From contig NZ_FMBW01000091.1 in NCBI RefSeq assembly GCF_900091725.1, positions 161,429 to 225,428 of the forward strand: a stretch of 64,000 bases of DNA, written 5' to 3'. The notes beneath the pieces were generated by a model. That model was not told where the DNA came from. It made no database searches and saw only the letters and a program-made list of their open reading frames with translations. This document shows, piece after piece, positions 1 through 8,649 of the stretch. Source of the DNA: Streptomyces sp. DvalAA-43. GTDB taxonomy: Bacteria > Actinomycetota > Actinomycetes > Streptomycetales > Streptomycetaceae. Within the stretch, counting starts at the first letter, position 1, and each line of letters starts with the position of its first letter. The position numbers were made by a program, and so were the translations under genes.

Positions 1-965
1 TCACGGTGTACAGCGCGGCGACGCTGATGCTGTTCCCGCTCCGGCACTTCGAGGAGATCGCGATGGCGTACTCCTTCTCGCGGCCGTCCGCCCAGCGCGC
101 GGTCCGGGTGCTGTCGTTGCACCGTACGGCCGGGCCGTCGACTGTCGACGGCGCGCCGACCGGCGCGCTGTACGACCCGGCCACCGGTCTGATGGCCCCG
201 GCCGGGCTGTTCACCGCGGTGGTCTGCGGCGATCCGGACGAGGCGGGCCGACTGGCCGAGCGGCTCGGCGGACACGCGCAGACGGACTCCGACCCGGAGT
301 CCGACGAGGGCGCCGCGGCACAGAAGCCCCCCTCCGTCCTGCTCGGTGGCGTACCGCTGGACGAACTCCCGCTGGACTCCGCCCGGACCGCCGTACTGGT
401 CCAGGACAAGGACCCGGTTCTGCTCTCCGGCACCCTGCGCGAGCTGCTGGACGTCCCGTCGTCCGGCCGGGTGACCCCCGAGGAAGCACTTGCGGCCGCA
501 CAGTGCGGCGATGTGCTGGATTCCTTGGCGCAGGCGTCACCGGCCGCGGACGGCGACCCGATGGCCACCCGGATCACCGAACGCGGCCGGTCGCTCTCGG
601 GCGGCCAGCGTCAGCGGCTCGCACTGGCCCGCTCCTTGGTGACCGACCCGGAGGCGCTGGTTCTCGACGAGCCGACCTCCGCCGTCGACTCTCACACCGA
701 GGCCCGGGTCGCCGCCGGGATCAAGGCACTGCGCCAGGGCCGCACCACCGTCGCGTTCGCCTCCTCGCCCCTGCTGCTCGACCTCGCGGACCGGGTGGTG
801 CTGGTGCACCGGGGCACCGTCGTCGCGGTCGGCGAGCACCGCGAGCTCCTGGACACGGAACCCCGCTACCGGGCGGTCGTGACACGCGAGACGGACGACG
901 AGATCGCGGCCCTGACCACCGGGTGCGCGACCGGAACGATCGAGGAAATCGAGGAACGGGCATGA
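1..965 (+). CDS. ABC exporter half-transporter, C-terminal part (5' partial)
   Basis: The frame is open to the left edge, so the membrane domain is mostly outside the window. What remains is the tail of the last membrane helices and a nucleotide-binding domain. The signature loop LSGGQRQRLALARSL and Walker B VLDEPTS with its catalytic Glu are intact. The Walker A region reads CGDPDEAGRLAERL and lacks GxxGxGKS/T, and the H-loop His is missing (AFASSP). This is the pattern of the degenerate partner in heterodimeric ABC exporters. The stop overlaps the start of the next gene (ATGA), so the two half-transporters are translationally coupled. The substrate cannot be told. Confidence 0.88.
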   Translation, partial: TVYSAATLMLFPLRHFEEIAMAYSFSRPSAQRAVRVLSLHRTAGPSTVDGAPTGALYDPATGLMAPAGLFTAVVCGDPDEAGRLAERLGGHAQTDSDPESDEGAAAQKPPSVLLGGVPLDELPLDSARTAVLVQDKDPVLLSGTLRELLDVPSSGRVTPEEALAAAQCGDVLDSLAQASPAADGDPMATRITERGRSLSGGQRQRLALARSLVTDPEALVLDEPTSAVDSHTEARVAAGIKALRQGRTTVAFASSPLLLDLADRVVLVHRGTVVAVGEHRELLDTEPRYRAVVTRETDDEIAALTTGCATGTIEEIEERA

Positions 966-2743
966 TCGGCGTCGCAGTACCGGCGTACGACCCGGCCGCG
1001 CCGGAGTCGGCGACGACCCTGCCGGTCGGCACCCCCACCACCGTACGGAGCTATGTACGGGAGCTGCTGCGGCGCCATCGCGGCCGGTTCACCGTGCTCG
1101 TCGCGTTCAACGCGATCGCGGTCGTAGCGTCGATCGTCGGACCGTATCTGCTGGGCGGGCTGGTGGAGGATCTCTCCGACGGTGTGCGGGACCTCCATCT
1201 GGAGCGCACCGCCGGGATGTTCGCGCTCGCGCTGATCGTGCAGACCGTGTTCACCCGGCTGATGCGCCTGCGCAGCGCGATGCTCGGTGAGGAGATGCTG
1301 GCCGATCTGCGCGAGGACTTCCTCGTCCGGTCGGTCAAGCTGCCGCCGGGGGTGCTGGAGCGGGCCGGGACCGGAGATCTGCTCTCCAGGATCACCACGG
1401 ACATCGACCGGCTGGCCAACGCGATGCGCGAGGCCGTGCCGCAGCTGGCGATCGGCGTGGTGTGGGCGGGGCTGCTGCTCGCCGCCCTCACCGTGACGGC
1501 CCCGCCGCTGGCGCTCTCGGTGCTGATCGCCCTGCCCGTGCTGATCCTCGGCTGCCGCTGGTACTTCAGGCGGGCGCCGTCCGCGTACCGGTCGGAGGCC
1601 GCGGGATACGCCGCGGTGGCCGCGATGCTCGCGGAGACGGTGGACGCCGGACGGACCGTGGAGGCGCACCGTCTGGGTGCCCGGCGGGTGGCGCTGTCGG
1701 ACACCCGTATCACCCAGTGGGCCGCGTGGGAACGCTACACATTGTTCCTGCGCTCGGTGCTCTTCCCCGTCATCAATGTCACGTATGTAACGATTCTGGG
1801 CGCGGTGCTGATGCTCGGCGGCTGGTTCGTCATCGAGGGCTGGCTGACCGTGGGGCAGCTGACGACGGGTGCGCTGCTGGCGCAGATGATGGTCGACCCG
1901 ATCGGTCTGATCCTGCGCTGGTACGACGAGCTCCAGGTGGCACAGGTGTCGCTGGCCCGGCTGGTCGGCGTACGGGAGATCGAACCGGGCGCGGGCGACG
2001 CGGAGGTCGTCCCGGACGGCCGGGACGTGCGGGCCGACGAGGTGCGCTTCGGTTACCGCGCCGGCCTCGACGTCCTGCACCGGGTGTCGCTGGACGTCGC
2101 ACCGGGGACGCGCCTCGCGCTGGTCGGCCCGTCCGGCGCGGGCAAGTCCACGCTGGGCCGGCTGCTGGCCGGGATCTACGCCCCGCGCACGGGCGAAGTG
2201 ACGCTCGGTGGCGCCGAGTTGTCACGGATGAGGGCGGAGGACGTACGTACGCATGTGGCGCTGGTCAACCAGGAGCACCATGTGTTCGTCGGTTCGCTGC
2301 GGGACAACCTCCTGCTGGCCCGTACCGGCGCCGAGGACGCCGAGCTGTGGGCGTCGCTGGCGGCCGTCGACGCGGACGGCTGGGCGAGGAGCCTGGCGGA
2401 GGGGCTGGACACCGAGGTCGGTTCCGGCGGTCTGGCGCTGACTCCGGCCCAGGCCCAGCAGATCGCCCTGGCCCGGCTGGTCCTGGCCGATCCGCACACG
2501 CTGGTGCTGGACGAGGCGACGTCGCTGCTGGACCCGCGGGCCGCCCGTCATCTGGAGCGTTCGCTGGCCCGGGTGCTGGACGGCCGTACGGTCGTGGCGA
2601 TCGCCCACCGGCTGCACACCGCGCACGACGCGGATGTGATCGCGGTGGTGGAGGGCGGCCGGATCAGCGAACTGGGCAGTCATGACGAGCTGGTGACGGC
2701 GGACGGCGCGTACGCGGCGCTGTGGCGGTCCTGGCACGGCTGA
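962..2743 (+). CDS. ABC exporter half-transporter with fused membrane and ATPase domains
   Basis: A 593-residue half-transporter: an N-terminal six-helix membrane domain (about residues 45-330) followed by an ATPase domain. Walker A GPSGAGKST (about residue 390), Walker B VLDEATS and H-loop AIAHRL are canonical, but the signature loop reads LTPAQAQQIALAR instead of LSGGQ. Its defects are complementary to those of the upstream subunit, so a heterodimer would have one competent and one degenerate ATP site. The ATG at 962 is chosen because it overlaps the upstream stop; a longer frame from 503 is only the shadow of the upstream gene. A strong palindromic terminator follows directly. Confidence 0.93.
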   Translation: MIGVAVPAYDPAAPESATTLPVGTPTTVRSYVRELLRRHRGRFTVLVAFNAIAVVASIVGPYLLGGLVEDLSDGVRDLHLERTAGMFALALIVQTVFTRLMRLRSAMLGEEMLADLREDFLVRSVKLPPGVLERAGTGDLLSRITTDIDRLANAMREAVPQLAIGVVWAGLLLAALTVTAPPLALSVLIALPVLILGCRWYFRRAPSAYRSEAAGYAAVAAMLAETVDAGRTVEAHRLGARRVALSDTRITQWAAWERYTLFLRSVLFPVINVTYVTILGAVLMLGGWFVIEGWLTVGQLTTGALLAQMMVDPIGLILRWYDELQVAQVSLARLVGVREIEPGAGDAEVVPDGRDVRADEVRFGYRAGLDVLHRVSLDVAPGTRLALVGPSGAGKSTLGRLLAGIYAPRTGEVTLGGAELSRMRAEDVRTHVALVNQEHHVFVGSLRDNLLLARTGAEDAELWASLAAVDADGWARSLAEGLDTEVGSGGLALTPAQAQQIALARLVLADPHTLVLDEATSLLDPRAARHLERSLARVLDGRTVVAIAHRLHTAHDADVIAVVEGGRISELGSHDELVTADGAYAALWRSWHG

Positions 2744-2796
2744 GCACACCGCCCTGGGCCCGCCCGGTCACGCCGGGCGGGCCCAGGGCGGTGTGC
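2744..2796. terminator. Bidirectional terminator, 24-bp perfect inverted repeat
   Basis: Bases 2744-2767 and 2773-2796 are perfect reverse complements around a 5-base loop. The hairpin fills the gap between the converging exporter and membrane-protein genes, starting right after one stop and ending two bases before the other. There is no U tract, which is usual in Streptomyces. It should work on both strands. Confidence 0.85.
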
Positions 2797-2798
2797 CG

Positions 2799-3590
2799 TC
2801 AGATGAAGTTCAGCGCGGCCGCCCCGCCCACTCCCCCGAGCACCATGAACACCGGCATCAGTACCTTCAGCTCCACCCAGCTCCCGGCCCGGAACCGCAT
2901 GGCCTTCGGCGGGCCGATCGGGTACCAGCGCTTGCGGCCGATCGGGATGGGCCACAGGATCGGGCAGCCGGAGACGGTCAGCGCGTCACCGATGTCATGG
3001 ACGAGTGCGCCGAGCACGATGGGCAGCCCGAGCCAGAGGTACTCCTGGCCGGGGGCGGTGAACAGCCAGTCCGAGCCGTTGCCCGGCTTGTCGAGGACGC
3101 CGGCGAGTATCCAGGCGCTGGTCGCGCCGAGCAGCCAGACCAGGACGTCGCTGGACATCCGGGCGGCCCGCCACAGCAGCCCCTCGACGGCGAGCACCAG
3201 GTGGACGAAGAGGATCGCCAGCACCGCCCACCGGCCGCCGGTGATCGCCGCGGCGGAGGCGCCGGCGCCGATCAGGACCGCCCACACCCAGGTGTGGGTC
3301 AACGTCCGGTGGCCGCCGTTGCGGGCCGAGTCACCGCGCATCTTCGTCGCCTTGTAGACGGCGTGCGAGAGCTTGTCGACGATCTCGCAGAGCCCCCGGG
3401 ACACCGGCCCGAAGGCGCGCGAGATGGTCGCGGACTTGTGGTCGAGGTCCGGGGCCAGTGCGGCTCCGGCGGTGATCAGCGCCCCGACGACGAGGACGGG
3501 CCACGGCATCGCGTGGCCGGCGGCCGCCGCCGCCGCGCCCACCCCCAGCCAGGCCGCCGCCCCTGACAGAGAGTGTGCCGGTCCCATCAT
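2799..3590 (-). CDS. YdjM-type membrane-bound metal-dependent hydrolase (DUF457-like)
   Basis: An integral membrane protein of about 263 residues resembling the YdjM/DUF457 family of inner-membrane putative metal-dependent hydrolases. The family markers are an acidic-His motif, APDLDHKSAT, after the first helices and a second His motif, GGHRTLTHTWVW. Hydrophobic segments alternate through the rest. I start it at the first of two adjacent ATGs (3590), behind a purine-rich GGGAAG; a longer frame reaches 3719 but its extra residues look non-coding. The biological substrate of the family is unclear, so 'hydrolase' rests on the His/Asp motifs only. Confidence 0.8.
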   Translation of the reverse strand: MMGPAHSLSGAAAWLGVGAAAAAAGHAMPWPVLVVGALITAGAALAPDLDHKSATISRAFGPVSRGLCEIVDKLSHAVYKATKMRGDSARNGGHRTLTHTWVWAVLIGAGASAAAITGGRWAVLAILFVHLVLAVEGLLWRAARMSSDVLVWLLGATSAWILAGVLDKPGNGSDWLFTAPGQEYLWLGLPIVLGALVHDIGDALTVSGCPILWPIPIGRKRWYPIGPPKAMRFRAGSWVELKVLMPVFMVLGGVGGAAALNFI

Positions 3591-3728
3591 GGTTCTTCCC
3601 GCCCCCAGAGTCGTATCGCTGCCATGGCCGTTGTGGCATGGCCGAGTTGAGTGGGAAGCGTATCGTCCGTGATCTTCATACGGTCGTCCGGTTCCCTCAT
3701 CCGGGCGGAAGGCAGGCAAGATGGGGGC

Positions 3729-6242
3729 GTGACCCTTATCGATCAGCTGCCCCCGACCGACGACCCCGACGCCCTCTTCGAGGCTTTCTCGTCATGGACC
3801 GAGACGCAGGGCATCACCCTCTATCCGGCTCAGGAGGAGGCGCTGATCGAGGTGGTCTCCGGCGCGAACGTGATCCTTTCCACCCCGACCGGCTCCGGAA
3901 AGAGCCTGGTCGCGGCGGGTGCGCACTTCACGGCGCTGGCCCAGGACAAGGTCACCTTCTACACCGCGCCGATCAAGGCACTGGTCTCGGAGAAGTTCTT
4001 CGACCTGTGCAAGCTGTTCGGTACGGAGAACGTCGGCATGCTCACCGGCGACGCCTCGGTCAACGCCGACGCCCCGGTGATCTGCTGCACGGCCGAGGTG
4101 CTGGCCTCCATCGCGCTGCGTGACGGCAAGTACGCCGACATCGGCCAGGTCGTGATGGACGAGTTCCACTTCTACGCCGAGCCGGACCGCGGCTGGGCCT
4201 GGCAGATCCCGCTGCTGGAACTGCCGCAGGCCCAGTTCATCCTGATGTCGGCCACCCTCGGTGACGTCCGGATGTTCGAGGAGGACCTGACCCGCCGCAC
4301 CGGCCGCCCCACCTCCGTGGTGCGCTCCGCGACCCGGCCGGTGCCGCTGAGCTACGAGTACCGGCTGACCCCGATCACCGAGACCCTCACCGAGCTCCTG
4401 GACACCCGGCAGTCGCCGGTCTACATCGTGCACTTCACCCAGGCCGCGGCGGTCGAGCGGGCGCAGTCGCTGATGAGCATCAACATGTGCAGCAAGGAGG
4501 AGAAGGAGAAGATCGCCGATCTGATCGGCAACTTCCGCTTCACCACCAAGTTCGGCCAGAACCTCTCCCGCTATGTGCGGCACGGCATCGGGGTGCACCA
4601 CGCGGGTATGCTGCCGAAGTACCGGCGTCTGGTGGAGAAGCTCGCCCAGGCCGGTCTGCTGAAGGTGATCTGCGGTACGGACACCCTCGGCGTCGGCGTC
4701 AACGTCCCCATCCGCACGGTGCTGTTCACCGCGCTCACCAAGTACGACGGCACCCGTGTGCGTACGCTGCGCGCCCGCGAGTTCCACCAGATCGCCGGCC
4801 GCGCGGGCCGGGCGGGCTTCGACACGGCGGGCTTCGTCGTGGCGCAGGCGCCCGAGCACGTCATCGAGAACGAGAAGGCCGTCAAGAAGGCGGGCGACGA
4901 CCCGAAGAAGAAGCGCAAGGTGGTCCGGAAGAAGGCCCCCGAGGGCTTCGTCGCCTGGTCGGAGACGACGTTCGACAAGCTGATCCAGTCCGACCCGGAG
5001 CCGCTGACCTCCCGCTTCCGGGTCACGCACACCATGCTGCTGTCCGTGATCGCGCGGCCCGGCAATGCCTTCGACGCGATGCGACACCTGCTGGAGGACA
5101 ACCACGAGCCGCGCCGGGCGCAGCTGCGGCACATCCGCCGGGCCATCGCGATCTACCGCTCGCTGCTGGACGGCGGTGTGGTGGAGCAGCTCGACGAGCC
5201 GGACGCGGAGGGCCGGATCGTCCGGCTCACCGTCGATCTCCAGCAGGACTTCGCGCTCAACCAGCCGCTGTCCACCTTCGCGCTGGCCGCGTTCGACCTG
5301 CTGGACCCGGACTCGCCCTCGTACGCGCTGGACATGGTCTCCGTCGTCGAGTCGACGCTCGACGACCCGCGGCAGATCCTCGCCGCGCAGCAGAACAAGG
5401 CACGCGGCGAAGCGGTCGGGCAGATGAAGGCGGACGGCATCGAGTACGAGGAGCGGATGGAGCTGCTCCAGGAGGTCACGTACCCGAAGCCGCTGAGCGA
5501 GCTGCTGTGGCACGCGTACGACGTGTACCGCAGGAGCCACCCGTGGGTGGGCGACCACCCGGTCTCGCCGAAGTCCGTGATCCGTGACATGTACGAACGC
5601 GCCATGACGTTCACGGAGTTCACCTCGAACTACGAGCTGGCCCGGACCGAGGGCATCGTGCTGCGGTATCTCGCCAGTGCGTACAAGGCGCTGGAGCACA
5701 CCATCCCGGACGACCTCAAGTCCGAGGACCTGGAGGACCTGATCGCCTGGCTGGGCGAGATGGTCCGCCAGGTGGACTCCAGTCTGCTCGACGAGTGGGA
5801 GCAGCTGGCCAACCCGGAGGTGGAGACCGCCGAGCAGGCGCAGGAGCGGGCCGACGAGGTGAAGCCGGTCACGGCCAATGCCCGCGCCTTCCGGGTGCTG
5901 GTGCGCAACGCGATGTTCCGCCGGGTGGAACTGGCCGCGCTGGACCGGGTCCGCGATCTCGGTGAGCTGGACGGCGAGGCGGGCTGGGACGAGGACGCGT
6001 GGGGCGAGGCGATGGACGCCTACTGGGACGAGTACGAGGACCTGGGCACCGGTCCGGACGCCCGCGGGCCGAAGCTGCTGAAGATCGACGAGGACACGGC
6101 GCACGGTCTGTGGCGGGTCCGGCAGACCTTCGCGGATCCGAACGGCGACCACGACTGGGGCATCAGCGCGGAGATCGATCTGGCCGCTTCCGACGAGGAG
6201 GGCCGGGCCGTGGTCCGCGTGACCTCGGTCGGTCAGCTGTGA
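3729..6242 (+). CDS. Ski2-like DExH-box RNA helicase with DUF3516-type C-terminus
   Basis: An 837-residue superfamily 2 helicase. Motif I is TPTGSGKS (residues 52-59), motif II is DEFH (144-147), motif III is SAT (174-176). The second RecA domain carries GVHHAGMLPKYRR, the GTDTLGVGVN segment and motif VI HQIAGRAGRAGFD. The long helical C-terminus after about residue 430 matches the DUF3516 type of actinobacterial Ski2-like helicases. It probably unwinds structured RNA in the cytoplasm. The GTG at 3729 is chosen because conserved sequence (TLIDQLPPTDDPD) begins there; a frame from 3651 would add 26 unlikely residues. A lysine-rich linker contains PKKKRKV (residues 392-398). Confidence 0.92.
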   Translation: MTLIDQLPPTDDPDALFEAFSSWTETQGITLYPAQEEALIEVVSGANVILSTPTGSGKSLVAAGAHFTALAQDKVTFYTAPIKALVSEKFFDLCKLFGTENVGMLTGDASVNADAPVICCTAEVLASIALRDGKYADIGQVVMDEFHFYAEPDRGWAWQIPLLELPQAQFILMSATLGDVRMFEEDLTRRTGRPTSVVRSATRPVPLSYEYRLTPITETLTELLDTRQSPVYIVHFTQAAAVERAQSLMSINMCSKEEKEKIADLIGNFRFTTKFGQNLSRYVRHGIGVHHAGMLPKYRRLVEKLAQAGLLKVICGTDTLGVGVNVPIRTVLFTALTKYDGTRVRTLRAREFHQIAGRAGRAGFDTAGFVVAQAPEHVIENEKAVKKAGDDPKKKRKVVRKKAPEGFVAWSETTFDKLIQSDPEPLTSRFRVTHTMLLSVIARPGNAFDAMRHLLEDNHEPRRAQLRHIRRAIAIYRSLLDGGVVEQLDEPDAEGRIVRLTVDLQQDFALNQPLSTFALAAFDLLDPDSPSYALDMVSVVESTLDDPRQILAAQQNKARGEAVGQMKADGIEYEERMELLQEVTYPKPLSELLWHAYDVYRRSHPWVGDHPVSPKSVIRDMYERAMTFTEFTSNYELARTEGIVLRYLASAYKALEHTIPDDLKSEDLEDLIAWLGEMVRQVDSSLLDEWEQLANPEVETAEQAQERADEVKPVTANARAFRVLVRNAMFRRVELAALDRVRDLGELDGEAGWDEDAWGEAMDAYWDEYEDLGTGPDARGPKLLKIDEDTAHGLWRVRQTFADPNGDHDWGISAEIDLAASDEEGRAVVRVTSVGQL

Positions 6243-6288
6243 GGGCGTACGCCGTGGCGGCGCCGCTGCGGGAGTGGGGACGAACGGC

Positions 6289-7161
6289 ATGACGAATCCC
6301 GCCGAGCGCCTGGTCGATCTGCTCGACCTGGAGCGGATCGAGGTCAACATCTTCCGTGGGCGCAGCCCCCAGGAGTCGCTGCAGCGGGTCTTCGGCGGGC
6401 AGGTCGCCGGGCAGGCGCTGGTCGCGGCGGGCCGGACCACCGACGGGGACCGGCCGGTCCATTCGCTGCACGCGTACTTCCTGCGGCCGGGGCGTCCGGG
6501 TGTGCCGATCGTGTACGAGGTGGAGCGCGTCCGGGACGGCCGGTCGTTCACCACGCGCCGGGTCACGGCCGTCCAGCAGGGCCGGACGATCTTCAATCTG
6601 ACGGCGTCCTTCCACCGGCCGGAGGAGGCTGGCTTCGAGCACCAGCTGCCGCCCGCCCGCGAGGTCCCGGACCCCGAGGAGTTGCCGACCGTCGCCGAGG
6701 AGGTCCGTGAGCACCTGGGAGCGCTGCCGGAGGCACTGGAGAGGATGGCTCGCAGGCAGCCGTTCGACATCAGGTACGTCGACCGGCTGCGCTGGACGAA
6801 GGAGGAGGTCGAGGACGCCGATCCGCGCAGTGCGGTGTGGATGCGCGCGGTCGGCCCGCTGGGCGACGACCCCCTGGTGCACACCTGTGCGCTGACGTAC
6901 GCCAGTGATATGACGCTGCTCGACGCGGTCCGTATCCCGGTGGAGCCGCTGTGGGGGCCGCGCGGCTTCGACATGGCGTCGCTGGACCATGCCATGTGGT
7001 TCCACCGCCCGTTCCGGGCGGACGAGTGGTTCCTGTACGACCAGGAGTCGCCGGTCGCGACGGGCGGGCGGGGGCTGGCGCGGGGCCGGATCTACGACCG
7101 CGGTGGCAATCTGCTGGTGTCCGTGGTGCAGGAGGGGTTGTTCCGCCGCCTCGGTGCGTAG
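6289..7161 (+). CDS. tesB: Acyl-CoA thioesterase II (TesB family)
   Basis: A 290-residue double-hotdog thioesterase that hydrolyses acyl-CoA to free fatty acid and CoA. The first hotdog contains VFGGQVAGQALVAA and the substrate-tunnel segment SLHAYFLRPG. The second carries the catalytic Asp (TYASDMTLLD), the Ser/Thr-equivalent region (SLDHAMWFHRP) and the Gln of the triad (VSVVQEGLFR). Length is normal for the family. The ATG at 6289 is used because MTNPAERLVDLLDLE fits the family start; an in-frame GTG lies 15 bases upstream. It follows the helicase by 46 bases and may be co-transcribed. Confidence 0.92.
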   Translation: MTNPAERLVDLLDLERIEVNIFRGRSPQESLQRVFGGQVAGQALVAAGRTTDGDRPVHSLHAYFLRPGRPGVPIVYEVERVRDGRSFTTRRVTAVQQGRTIFNLTASFHRPEEAGFEHQLPPAREVPDPEELPTVAEEVREHLGALPEALERMARRQPFDIRYVDRLRWTKEEVEDADPRSAVWMRAVGPLGDDPLVHTCALTYASDMTLLDAVRIPVEPLWGPRGFDMASLDHAMWFHRPFRADEWFLYDQESPVATGGRGLARGRIYDRGGNLLVSVVQEGLFRRLGA

Positions 7162-7172
7162 CCGTGCCCGGG

Positions 7173-7424
7173 TCAGACGCCGGGCAGCGGGTCCTGCTCG
7201 ACCTCGTGGCGGCGGGTGCGGATGTCCGGGGGCGCGGGGTGGAGTTTGGCGTCGCAGGCGGGGCCGAGACCGGTGCGGCGTGACTCCGTACCGGTGAGCG
7301 GGCGGCCGCAGAGGCGGCAGCGCACCACCTTCCGGCGGGCGGTGCGACCGGCCGGTTCGTCCTCGGGCGAGGGCTCGGTGCCGGATCCGGGGAGGGGCTC
7401 GGGGAAGGGCTCGGCGGATTCCAC
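7173..7424 (-). CDS. DUF6011-like small zinc-binding protein
   Basis: An 83-residue protein with an acidic, proline-rich amino half and a compact Cys motif CRLCGRPLTGTESRRTGLGP followed by Cys. The arrangement CxxCGRPL...SR..G.GPxC is typical of DUF6011, a short putative zinc-binding module common in actinobacteria. No function is known. It ends 11 bases from the convergent thioesterase gene. Confidence 0.75.
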   Translation of the reverse strand: MESAEPFPEPLPGSGTEPSPEDEPAGRTARRKVVRCRLCGRPLTGTESRRTGLGPACDAKLHPAPPDIRTRRHEVEQDPLPGV

Positions 7425-7563
7425 GGATCGATCTTCTCAGGACGCACGTCCACGGTGCGACGTCCCGGGTGCCGGGCGCGCGGGACGAGTTCATCGGCAC
7501 GCTCGTCCGCGAGCAGGCCCTCCATGGCGAGGGGCTGCGGACCCGGTCACACGGCCGGACCGG

Positions 7564-7845
7564 TCAGGAGGCGAGGATCCTGGCCTTCTGGGCCTCGAAC
7601 TCGCCCTGGCTCAGCACTCCCTGGCTCTTGAGGTCGCCGAGGTCCTTGAGCTGGGCGATCTTGTTGCTCATCTCGTCCTCGGGCGGGAGGGAGGCGGGCG
7701 GCGGCGCGGCGGGGGTCGGCCGTGTCTGCTGGGCGTCCTGCTGCGCCCAGCGGCCCGCCTGGCGCCGGGAGACCCGGTTGGAGACCGAGGTGGCGGTTCC
7801 GGCGATCACCGCTGTACGGGCGACGCCACGAAGAAGGCCTGGCAT
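7564..7845 (-). CDS. SHOCT-domain protein
   Basis: A 93-residue protein. The C-terminal 30 residues (KIAQLKDLGDLKSQGVLSQG and EFEAQKARIL) form the SHOCT short-helix module, which often acts in oligomerisation. The amino part (GVARTAVIAGTATSVSNRV) is weakly hydrophobic, and a Gln/Pro-rich linker joins the two. A strong AAAGGAG lies 8 bases before the ATG. It is downstream of the DUF6325-type gene on the same strand with a 74-base gap, and the pair is probably an operon; such pairs occur in stress-related actinobacterial loci. Confidence 0.85.
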   Translation of the reverse strand: MPGLLRGVARTAVIAGTATSVSNRVSRRQAGRWAQQDAQQTRPTPAAPPPASLPPEDEMSNKIAQLKDLGDLKSQGVLSQGEFEAQKARILAS

Positions 7846-7919
7846 GGTGCATCTCCTTTGACTGGCTCGGCGAGAACGGCCGGGCGACCGGCCTGCTCCG
7901 CGTGGACGTCCGGCCCGGC

Positions 7920-8360
7920 CTACCCGGCCTCGGCCGCGTCGAGCGATGCCAGGAGCTCCTGGACCGGGATCCGCCCGCCGGCGACGAGCCGTCCTCCGGA
8001 GCGGCGCAGGGCGGCCGCGAACGGTCCGGCCCAGGCGTTCTCGTAGATGACGATCCCGGCGGCGCTGCCGGGTTCGAGGACCGCGCTCACCTCGTCGATG
8101 TCGTCCCGGCCGAGCAGGCCGGAGGACACCCCTTCGAACACGGCGAGCTCGTCGTGGCCGTCCCCGGTCAGCTCGGAGAGTTCGACCCCCGCGACCGTTC
8201 CGTCCTCGTCCTTCCTGACGAAGACCAGGTCGAGGATCCGGATGATTCCCCGGTCGACCAGGTCGACCAGCAGGGGCAGCCCCTCGCCCGTCATCCGGTT
8301 TCCCGGGAACTCGACCACCAGGTAGTCGATCGGCCCTGTCTCGTCGGTCTCGCTGCTCAC
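7920..8360 (-). CDS. DUF6325-like acidic protein
   Basis: A 146-residue acidic cytoplasmic protein with alternating strands and helices (IDYLVVEFPGNRMTGEGLPL, LVDLVDRGIIRILDLVFVRK) and a GIVIYENAWAGPFAAALRRS segment. This matches the DUF6325 family, usually encoded beside a SHOCT protein, as here. Members seem to be ligand- or partner-binding rather than catalytic, but no activity is established. No signal peptide or membrane segment is visible. Confidence 0.75.
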   Translation of the reverse strand: MSSETDETGPIDYLVVEFPGNRMTGEGLPLLVDLVDRGIIRILDLVFVRKDEDGTVAGVELSELTGDGHDELAVFEGVSSGLLGRDDIDEVSAVLEPGSAAGIVIYENAWAGPFAAALRRSGGRLVAGGRIPVQELLASLDAAEAG

Positions 8361-8649
8361 ACCGGCTCCTCGGAGTCTCGACTGCCCCGCGTCCGGCCGG
8401 GGCCTGTGCTTCCGTCATTGGAGCAGCGGGCGGGCCGGTGCGCATCTCGGTCGTGGGTGTCGCCCGGGTGTGGCCGGGCGCGGCCCGGTTACGCCGTCGG
8501 AGGGACGGCGGGGCCCCCGATGGCCCAGTGGCGCGAGCCGCGCGCCGCCCGTCCCCCGCCGCCACGGATGGTGATCGCGCGCACGGCCCACGGGGCCGGC
8601 CCGGGGTCCCTCGGATCCCGGTACCAGCGGCGTCCGAGGAGGCACGGAC

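Noticed and set aside
503..961. N-terminal extension of the second ABC subunit
   Set aside because: It overlaps the first subunit in another frame and translates to Arg-rich junk; the ATGA overlap at 962 is the convincing start.
3792..6995. 1067-codon open frame on the minus strand
   Set aside because: It is antisense to the helicase and thioesterase genes, which have clear families. Its translation is rich in Arg, His and Gln without domains, the usual GC-rich shadow.
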